Shown piece by piece: positions 41,366 through 49,200 of a DNA stretch of 64,000 nt (position 1 is the stretch's first letter; the number at the start of each line of letters is the position of its first letter). A program made the position numbers and the translations under genes. This DNA comes from an uncultured Eubacteriales bacterium (GTDB lineage: Bacteria; Bacillota; Clostridia; Oscillospirales; CAG-382), in the NCBI GenBank assembly GCA_934444645.1, contig CAKSCV010000009.1, positions 1 to 64,000 of the forward strand, read 5' to 3'. The notes beneath the pieces were generated by a model, which made no database searches, was not told the DNA's origin, and worked only from the letters and a program-made list of their open reading frames with translations.

Positions 41366-43732
41366 ATGAAACATACGTTGAACGACTATATAAAGCTGTT
41401 AGGCGAAAACAGCTTAATCGAAAAATTAAAGCTTGCGGATCCGTCCGCCGCCGTGGAAAATGTCACCTATAATTCCAAAGAAGCCGGAAAAAACACGCTT
41501 TTTATCTGCAAAGGTGCGCATTTTAAGGAAGAATACTTAAACGAGGCTCTGTCGCGCGGCGCGTTCTGCTACCTTTCGGAAACCGAATATGCCGCAGGCG
41601 CCGCTTGCATAGTTGTAAGCGATATCCGCCGCGCCATGGCGGTCGTCTTCGATTATTTTTACGACAGCGTGTGGAAAAACCTCGATCTTATCGGCATCAC
41701 TGGCACCAAAGGAAAATCCACCACGACGTATTTCATCAAATACATACTCGACGAATATCTGAAAAGCGAAAATCGGCCGTCCTGCGCCTACATTTCGTCC
41801 ATCGATACCTATGACGGCGCAGAAAAATTCGAATCGCACCTCACCACGCCGGAGGTCGGCGAGCTGTACAAGCACTTTTCCAATGCCGTAAAGGCGAAAA
41901 TTCCGTATCTTGTCATGGAGGTCTCGTCCCAGGCACTCAAATATGACCGTGTGTACGGCGTCGGCTTTGATATCGGCGTGTACCTAAACATCGGCGAAGA
42001 TCACATCAGTTCGGTGGAGCATTCGGATTTTGACGATTATTTCGCTTCAAAAATGAAGCTGTTTTCCCATTGCAAACGCGCCTGCGTGAGCCTTGATACG
42101 CTGCGCTGCGATGAGGTGCTTGCGGCGGCAAGCGTCTGCGAAAAGGTGATAACCTTCTCGACAACCGATGAAAAAGCCGATGTTTTTGCCTATAACATCC
42201 ACAAATCCGGCAACGATACCGTCTTTACCGTCCGCACGCCGGACTATACCGAAGAAATCACGCTTACCATTCCCGGCCTTTTCAACGTGCAGAACGCACT
42301 TGCCGCCATCAGCGTGTGTCTGCTGCTCGGCATTCCGAAGCACTTTGTGTATGTGGGACTTATGAAAGCGCGTTCCTCCGGACGCATGGAAAGCTATGCC
42401 AATGCGGACAACAGCGTGGTGGCTATCGTCGATTATGCGCATAACAAGCTCAGCTTTGAGTGCCTGTACGATTCGGTGACCAAGGAATTTCCCGGCAGAC
42501 GCATTGTCACGGTGTTCGGCTGTCCGGGCGGCAAGGCGTTCCAGCGGAGAAAAGACCTCGGCGAGCTTGCCGGAAAATATTCCGATTTTGTTTATATCAC
42601 CGAAGAAGATCCGGGTGAAGAGCCGCTTATGCAGATCTGCGAACAGATTGCCGAACACGTGGCGGCGCAAGGTTCAGCCTATGAGATCGAACCGGACAGA
42701 GGCGAAGCCATCCGCAAGGCGATTTTGTCCTCCGGGCGTGAAACGGTGGTGCTCATCACCGGCAAGGGCAACGAAACCCGGCAAAAGCGCGGCACAAAAT
42801 ATGTTCCCTGTGAGACGGATGTCGCATATGTCAAAAAATACTTAAAAGAATTCGATGTGGAGCATAAGATCGACGCGTCGGAAAAAATCAGCGGTTTCCA
42901 AAGCGTGCTTCCGGCCTTCCGCAAGCTGTTCGGCAAAACGATTCTCATCAAGCTCGGCGGCAGCATTATGGAAAGTGAAAGCGCACTCAAAAATCTTTAC
43001 GAAGATATCGAAATGCTCAAAATGGTTGGTGCTAAGGTCGTGCTGGTGCATGGCGGCGGCAAGGCAATTTCGGCGGCTCTTAAGAAAAACGGCATTGTGC
43101 CGGAATTCAAGGGCGGCTATCGGGTGACCGGCAAAGACGCCATCGGCATTGTCGAGGAGATCCTGTCCGGCAAGGTCAATAAGGCCATCGTGCAGGGACT
43201 CAAAGACGAAAATCTGAACGCCTGCGGCCTTTCCGGAAAGGACGGCGGCCTCATCACGGCTGTGCGTAAAACCATTCCCGAGGGTGATATCGGCTATGTC
43301 GGCAATATAACCAAGGTAGAACCGAAGGTGTTAGAGCTGCTTATGGAAAACGGCTTTTTGCCGGTGGTTTCGCCTGTTTCCTCGTCGGATAAGGGCGAGA
43401 CGCTCAATGTCAATGCCGACGACGCGGCATTTGCCGTCGCCGAAGCACTGCACGCGGATACGCTCGTGTTTTTGACCGATGTGGACGGAATCTTACTCGA
43501 TGTCAACAATACCGATACGCTTGTCAACACGATTTCGGCGGATAAGGCGGCCGACCTCATCGAAAACGGCTTTATCGACGGCGGCATGATGCCGAAACTA
43601 AAGAACTGTATAAACTCCGTCCGGAACGGCGTTTCCGAGGTGGCTATCCTCAACGGCAGCGTGCGGTATAATTTGGTTTCCTACTTCATTACCAAAGGAA
43701 AGATCGGTACGACCATTTCGGAAAAAGGATAA
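41366..43732 (+). CDS. Mur ligase (MurE-like) fused to acetylglutamate kinase
   Basis: 788 residues, two complete enzymes in one chain. Residues 1-505 are a MurE-like ligase: P-loop 'GITGTKGKSTT' at 110, 'HLTTPEVGELYKHF', 'VMEVSSQAL', carbamyl-lysine region 'YFASKMKLF' and 'VDYAHNKLSFE'. The third-amino-acid motif, DNPR in DAP enzymes, reads E-D-P-G at 414-417, so DAP is unlikely. Residues ~520-788 are a full acetylglutamate kinase: 'KTILIKLGGS', 'VLVHGGGKAI', 'GKVNKAIVQG', 'GLSGKDGGL', 'LNVNADDAAFAVA' and 'GGMMPK'. I know no established function for this fusion. Operon partners suggest cell-wall peptide building; the kinase may serve an ornithine-like route. Confidence 0.9.
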   Translation: MKHTLNDYIKLLGENSLIEKLKLADPSAAVENVTYNSKEAGKNTLFICKGAHFKEEYLNEALSRGAFCYLSETEYAAGAACIVVSDIRRAMAVVFDYFYDSVWKNLDLIGITGTKGKSTTTYFIKYILDEYLKSENRPSCAYISSIDTYDGAEKFESHLTTPEVGELYKHFSNAVKAKIPYLVMEVSSQALKYDRVYGVGFDIGVYLNIGEDHISSVEHSDFDDYFASKMKLFSHCKRACVSLDTLRCDEVLAAASVCEKVITFSTTDEKADVFAYNIHKSGNDTVFTVRTPDYTEEITLTIPGLFNVQNALAAISVCLLLGIPKHFVYVGLMKARSSGRMESYANADNSVVAIVDYAHNKLSFECLYDSVTKEFPGRRIVTVFGCPGGKAFQRRKDLGELAGKYSDFVYITEEDPGEEPLMQICEQIAEHVAAQGSAYEIEPDRGEAIRKAILSSGRETVVLITGKGNETRQKRGTKYVPCETDVAYVKKYLKEFDVEHKIDASEKISGFQSVLPAFRKLFGKTILIKLGGSIMESESALKNLYEDIEMLKMVGAKVVLVHGGGKAISAALKKNGIVPEFKGGYRVTGKDAIGIVEEILSGKVNKAIVQGLKDENLNACGLSGKDGGLITAVRKTIPEGDIGYVGNITKVEPKVLELLMENGFLPVVSPVSSSDKGETLNVNADDAAFAVAEALHADTLVFLTDVDGILLDVNNTDTLVNTISADKAADLIENGFIDGGMMPKLKNCINSVRNGVSEVAILNGSVRYNLVSYFITKGKIGTTISEKG

Positions 43733-43745
43733 AGTGTCCGGCAAC

Positions 43746-43792
43746 AAAAAAAGCTCTGTGTTCTTGAAAAAAACGAGATACAGAGCTTTTTA
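43746..43792. terminator. Bidirectional terminator
   Basis: AAAAAGCTCTGT/ACAGAGCTTTTT with flanking A and T runs, between the converging Mur-kinase and permease genes. Confidence 0.8.
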
Positions 43793-43800
43793 TCATTCTT

Positions 43801-44943
43801 TTACCGAAGCTTCAACAGCAGCATAAATCCGATTAGCACAAACAGAAACGCAAAGTTGAACGCCGAAAATTCGGCAACGTATTTTCCGGCTTTGTGCGGA
43901 TTGTGCGCCACATATTCCCGAAAGGTGATTAAGCTTGCAAGCGATGCGATCAATGTTCCCACGCCGCCGATATTGACGCCGACAAGCAGATCCGGATAAT
44001 TGTCCGTAAACTGTGAAAGCAAAATCGCCGACGGCACATTGCTGATGCACTGGCAAGAAAGCGCACTGAAAACAAGCGTGTTTTTATTCAAAAACCAAGA
44101 AAAGAACGTGCGCACCGGCTCTAAGCGCGCCATATTTCCGGCGAAAATGAAGAAGAATACAAAGGTGAGAAGCAGCGGATAGTCCACCATTCGAAGAGCC
44201 TTGCGGTCGGCAAAAAACAGCACGGCCGGAATGAGGATAAGCCCGACAACATAGGGAACACCGCGGAATACAATGGCGATGGACAGCGCAAACAGCGCAA
44301 GATACAGCACTGTGCGCGGTACACTTAACGTAATGATTTCTTCGTCCGTTTCCAAAGGTTCCGGCTTGACAAAAACAAGGCAGCACAGCGTGATGAGTGC
44401 TACCGAAACTACAAACGGCGGTGCCATGATACGCATAAATTCAAGGTTCGGAATATTAAATTTCGTGTATAGATACAGATTTTGCGGATTGCCGAACGGC
44501 GTGAGCATTCCGCCGAGATTGGCGGCAATGTTCTGCATGATGAAGGTGAACGCCATGTATTTTTTCTTGCCGCAGGTGTCAAGCGTATAGTAGCCGAGCG
44601 GCAGGAATGTGAGAAGTGCCATGTCATTTGCAATAAGCATCGAGCCGATAAAGGTGATATACACAAGCGCCAGCACACTCATGCGTGCATCCTTGAAAAA
44701 CGTAACGATCTTGCGTGCAAGCAGATAGAAAAAGCGGATGTTTTTGAGTGCACACACGGTTGCCAGCACACAGAACAGACAGGCAAGCGTCTTGTAGTCA
44801 AAGTAGGACGCATACGCCTTGTCCGGCGGCACGAGAACCATGGTGACAAGTGCCGCAAGAAACGCTATGACCATGACGGTGTTTTTGCGGAAGAATAGGG
44901 TAAGCTCGGCAAGAGATTTTTGCGCAAAGAGTCGTTTTTTCAT
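43801..44943 (-). CDS. SLC13/ArsB-type anion permease
   Basis: 380 residues, about ten membrane segments. The pattern 'FIGSMLIANDMALLTFLPLGYYTL', 'MAFTFIMQNIAANLGGMLTPFGNPQNLYLY' and 'LSCQCISNVPSAILLSQFTD' is typical of the ion transporter superfamily (CitM/ArsB/NhaD-like), where NxxxxLTPFGNPQN is a substrate loop. Substrate (dicarboxylate, arsenite or sodium/proton) cannot be told. ATG at 44943 has GAGG eight bases upstream. Single gene. Confidence 0.82.
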   Translation of the reverse strand: MKKRLFAQKSLAELTLFFRKNTVMVIAFLAALVTMVLVPPDKAYASYFDYKTLACLFCVLATVCALKNIRFFYLLARKIVTFFKDARMSVLALVYITFIGSMLIANDMALLTFLPLGYYTLDTCGKKKYMAFTFIMQNIAANLGGMLTPFGNPQNLYLYTKFNIPNLEFMRIMAPPFVVSVALITLCCLVFVKPEPLETDEEIITLSVPRTVLYLALFALSIAIVFRGVPYVVGLILIPAVLFFADRKALRMVDYPLLLTFVFFFIFAGNMARLEPVRTFFSWFLNKNTLVFSALSCQCISNVPSAILLSQFTDNYPDLLVGVNIGGVGTLIASLASLITFREYVAHNPHKAGKYVAEFSAFNFAFLFVLIGFMLLLKLR

Positions 44944-45228
44944 GAAGTTTCCTCGGTTCACCGACAGAACGGAACATTTTGATATTTAAAAAATATCATA
45001 GCAAAAATAACAGCTTAAATTATGATAAAAGTATTTTTATTTAATTAAAATAATGACAAAATTATCCTCGGTGTTTTTTTCTGCTTGTTTTCCCTGCTTG
45101 TTTTTCCTGTATAGGCAGAGGAACCCGGTGTGTTTTTTGTAAAATGCGGCGCGTTTGCCGTTTCCGGGAGCTTGAAGCAGTTTGGACGGTTATTCAAATC
45201 GGTCTGTTTTTTTGCGCAAATCCGTGTC

Positions 45229-45257
45229 TTGCAAAAGTTTGTGAAGTATGCTAAAAT
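45229..45257 (+). promoter_or_regulatory. Promoter of the nucleoside hydrolase gene
   Basis: TTGCAA, 17-base spacer, TAAAAT, 31 bases before the start codon. The rest of the 345-base gap 44944-45288 is AT-rich and holds no gene I can support. Confidence 0.6.
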
Positions 45258-45288
45258 ATGTGTAAGAAACGAAAAGGAGATAACTGCC

Positions 45289-46167
45289 ATGGAAAAAATC
45301 ATCCTTGATACCGATATGGGCTGTGACTGCGACGATGTCGGAGCGCTTGCCCTTGCTTGCGGCGCACATAAACGAGGCGAAGCGGAGCTTTTAGGCGTTA
45401 CGCACGCGATCGACAACCCATATGGCCTGCGTTTTATCGAAAAAATGCTTGCATATTACAATGTGGACGCACCGCTCGGAAAATGCTCCAAAAAGGATTT
45501 TCTGAACGATGAGCGTTTTAATACCTTTATAAAGCCGCTTGCCGACGGTTTGCCGGAAAAGGAACATCCGGACAGTGTAAAGCTGATGCGTGAAATCCTC
45601 TCGAAAAACCGCGGCGTGACGTTGGTGACCATTGGTTCGTTTGTGAATGTTGCCGCACTTTTGACTTCCGGGGCAGACGAAATCAGTTCGCTTGACGGAA
45701 AAACGCTTGTGGCGCAAAGCGTAACGAATGTTTATAGCATGGCAGGGCATTTTACAAGACCCGATTATGCGGAATTCAACATTGTGTGCGACATTCCCGC
45801 CGCGCGTTCATTCGTTTCTCTCTGTCCGGTGCCGGTTGTATATTGCGGCTTTGAGGTCGGCGAGAAAATATTTACAGGAGCACATTTGCGCGAATGCACC
45901 GAAAATCCGCTTTTGCACGATGCCTATGGCTTGTATGCCGGCCGGGAATGCGGAAACGCCTATCTTCGTCCGTCCTGGGATCCGGCAACGGTCTATACGG
46001 CGATTTATCAGGATGAAAATGAGCTATTTGACTATTCCGACCCGGTAACGGTTACCTTTGATGAAAAAGGAAAGACGCGTGTTGTGCCGGACGGCAAGGA
46101 TTTGTTTTTGACGCTTGAAAAATCGCCGGATACGGCGGCAGAAGTCTTAAACAAGCTTATGCGGTAA
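45289..46167 (+). CDS. Inosine/uridine-preferring nucleoside hydrolase family protein
   Basis: 292 residues. The N-terminal calcium site 'LDTDMGCDCDDVGALALACGAH' is the DTDxxxDD motif of the family; it differs by an inserted Cys between two acidic residues (usually DPGxDD). Residues ~95-125 'VTLVTIGSFVNVAALL' and the C-terminal 'YLRPSWDPATVYTAI' with its Asp also match. It cleaves N-ribosidic bonds of nucleosides. ATG at 45289 follows AAAAGGAG; the longer frame lacks a ribosome site. Lone gene with its own promoter and terminator, possibly for nucleoside salvage. Confidence 0.88.
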   Translation: MEKIILDTDMGCDCDDVGALALACGAHKRGEAELLGVTHAIDNPYGLRFIEKMLAYYNVDAPLGKCSKKDFLNDERFNTFIKPLADGLPEKEHPDSVKLMREILSKNRGVTLVTIGSFVNVAALLTSGADEISSLDGKTLVAQSVTNVYSMAGHFTRPDYAEFNIVCDIPAARSFVSLCPVPVVYCGFEVGEKIFTGAHLRECTENPLLHDAYGLYAGRECGNAYLRPSWDPATVYTAIYQDENELFDYSDPVTVTFDEKGKTRVVPDGKDLFLTLEKSPDTAAEVLNKLMR

Positions 46168-46197
46168 AGTGTGAATCGTTTGTTCCAAACAAAACAA

Positions 46198-46240
46198 GAC
46201 GGCTCTTATCCGTTTTTTTCGGATAAGAGCCGTCTGTTTT
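46198..46240. terminator. Bidirectional terminator
   Basis: GACGGCTCTTATCCG/CGGATAAGAGCCGTC arms (46198-46212, 46220-46234) around seven T, flanked by A/T-rich tails. Serves the nucleoside hydrolase and rhamnosidase genes. Confidence 0.85.
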
Positions 46241-46258
46241 GTTGTAGTTTCGAAAACG

Positions 46259-49200
46259 TTAAGCGATCAAATCGGAATCGATGACTGACTCGGAATCGGT
46301 CGGTTCGTTTTCACGTACAATCAGGTTGTCGAAGCGGAAGCCGACACCCTTTCCGCCGACCGGGTTTGAGTAGAGTATGAACTGGTCGGTCGCGCTTTCT
46401 GTGGCATCTGCTGCGACGGTGAAGTCGAATGAAACGTGCTTCCATTCGCCGTTTGCGGTGATTTTTCCGCTTGAACCGACAACGTGGTCGCGGTTCGTGC
46501 CGCCTGCGTCCTTATATTGCATATTGAACTGCACGACTCCCGTAAAGCCGGAGTCGATAGCCTCGGACGTACCCGAAGAGGCGAGCATTACGTCGCAATC
46601 GACCGAATAGGTGTAGCCGGGCTTGACGGTTATGCGGCAGGTGCTGCTGGTATAAATGCTCTCCGTGTCGTTTTCGGGAAGAGTCTTGTAGCATTTATTG
46701 ACTTCGTTGTTCGGGTCAGCGGCAATGCTTGTGACCGATTTCCAACCGTAGAAATCAAATGTCGTGTTGTCCGCGTCGGCTTGGAACACGATCTTTCGGG
46801 TATCGGGCAGGGGATTTTCGCGAACGATAAGGTTATCGAACAGATAGCCGACGCCTTTTTCGCTGACCGGGTCGGTGTAGAACCGGAATTGGTCATAGGT
46901 GCGCACGGTCGAATCCTTCGGAATGGTGAATTCGAAGGTCCAATGCGTCCATTGCCCGTTTGCCGAAATCTTACCGGTACGTGCGACTACATGGTCTTTT
47001 CGTGCGCCGGTGCTGTCGGCATACGGTACGTTGCAGAGAATCTCGGCTTTGAAGTTTTGCCCGATGACGTTTGTCGTACCGCTTGACGCGATCATGACGT
47101 CGCATTCCACGGAATACGTATAGCCGGGCTTGTAGGTGGTGGCGTGATCGACATACAGCCAAGTTTTGTCGTCATTTTTCGGAATGTTGCTATAGCAGAG
47201 GTTGTCTTTGTCGTTCGGGTCGGCGATGATAGTGAAGTTGCCGTGTCCGACAAGCGCGCCTTTGCCGCTTTCGCCGTCGGCGTAGATGAGAACCGGACGT
47301 GTGTCAGGTGTTTTGTTTTCGGCAACCACGATGGTATATGAGCCGCCGCCGACCGTGCCGAGGTTGTCGCCGCTTTCGCGCTTCATGCTTTCCGGCAGCG
47401 CAAGTGTTGCCGTAATGCCGTTCGGAATGGTGACGTTCCAGATAAAGGTCTTGTCGTTCTTCTGATAGCTCCAAGCGGATTCGATAAGACCGTGTGCACT
47501 CTTGTAGGTGACATCGATGTCCTTCAAATCCTTGAAGAAATACGGTTTGACGGTGATTTCATCGAAGCCGGGCTTTGTCGCCTTGATACCGCCTAAGTAT
47601 TCGAAGAACCAGCGCGCCGCGTTGCCGATGGAGTAGTGGTTGATGCTGTTTCCGACGCCGACCGTGCCGCCCCAGCTTTCGGTAACTGTACCGCCGCCGC
47701 TGGTTTCCACCATGTTGATCAGCGACGGATATGTGGTCTGTGTGACAAGGCGGTAGGCATCGTCCTCGTAGCCGTAATCGCACAGAACGCTTAAAATGTA
47801 TTCGGTGGACATGAAGCTGGTGGTGAAGTGGTAGCCGCTTGCCGCAACATATTCATGAAGCTTTGCAGCAAGTGCCTCACGGTTTTCCGGTTCGGCAAAC
47901 TCAAAGGCAAGCGCATACACAATACCGCTCTGATTTTTGGAGGAGTAGTCGTTTTCACCGGCAAGATAATACTTGTTGTTGAAAGCGACGCGTGCCTTTT
48001 CATATTCGGCAAGATAGCCTGCCGCTTCGTCGGTCTTGCCTAAAATTTCTGCCATTTCGGCAGCACGCTTATACATGAGCGTGTAGTAGACATTGCAGAA
48101 AAATTCGTCGCTGACCCTGCTCGGCGCTTGGTGGTCGCCGTAGGTGTAAGTTCCATTGGACGGCAGAACGTCGCCGGAGGCAACCTGGTTTCTGCGGTAA
48201 TTGATAAGCGTTTTGATTTTTGCGTATTTGGAGGCGATGACATCGGTGTTTCCGTAGAATTTGTACAGCGTGAGCGGAACGATATAGTCCTCATCGCCCC
48301 AGCCGTAGGTGTAGTCGCCGCCCATTTTACGGCCGGATTCCGTCCAGCGCTCTAAGAAGCGGTTGTTGTCCATGTACCAGCAGGCGGTGTTGACAAATAC
48401 CTGCATATCGCCGTTCCAGAAGTTTTTCTCGCGCGTCGGGCAGTCCATAGGACCTGTCACGATGTTGGAGCGGTAGGAACGCTTGACGGCGTCCCAAACC
48501 ATGGCAAGACCGGTATGCGAGGTCTCGAAATCGCCGGTCACATCGAGGTCGTTGTACATTTCAACCTTCTTGACGGTCGAGATATCATACGTTCCGGAAT
48601 AGCCGGAAACATAGATATAGCGGAAGCCGGTAAAGGTGAATTCCGGAATATAAACTTCTTCCTTCGCGCCCTTGCAGATGTAGGTGTCGAGGTTGCGCGC
48701 ACCGTAGCACGCTCTGCCGTCGGCATAGGTGTCCTTGTAGAAGAAAACGTCGCCGTATTCCGAAACGTTGGCCGTGTAGCCGAGCGTATCCGAACCGTTT
48801 AAGGATTCGCAATAGCGGATGAGGATCTGTTCGCCGGGCTTGGTATTCTTAAGAATCAACTTTACGCGGCCGGTGGAGTTCAGGCCGAAATCGTAGCAGG
48901 TCGATCCGTCGGCAAGCGTAAAGATTGTTTTGGCGGTCATTTCGTTGTTGATGCGAACCGGTTCGTAATGCTCTTGGGAGCGCGTTTTACCGGTGACAGA
49001 GTGTTCTTCGGCACTTGCCCAGCTTCCGGCGTTTAAGTCGGAGCACCAATCTGCGGTTTCCAAACGTGCGTCGTAGCGTTCGCCGAACTGGATATCGTTT
49101 TCAACGCGCGGTGAAGCGGTGACCTGCCAGTTCTTGTTCGTGCCGATGACAAGGCTTGTGCCATCGGTGTATTCGATCTCAAGCTGCATCATAAGAGAGG

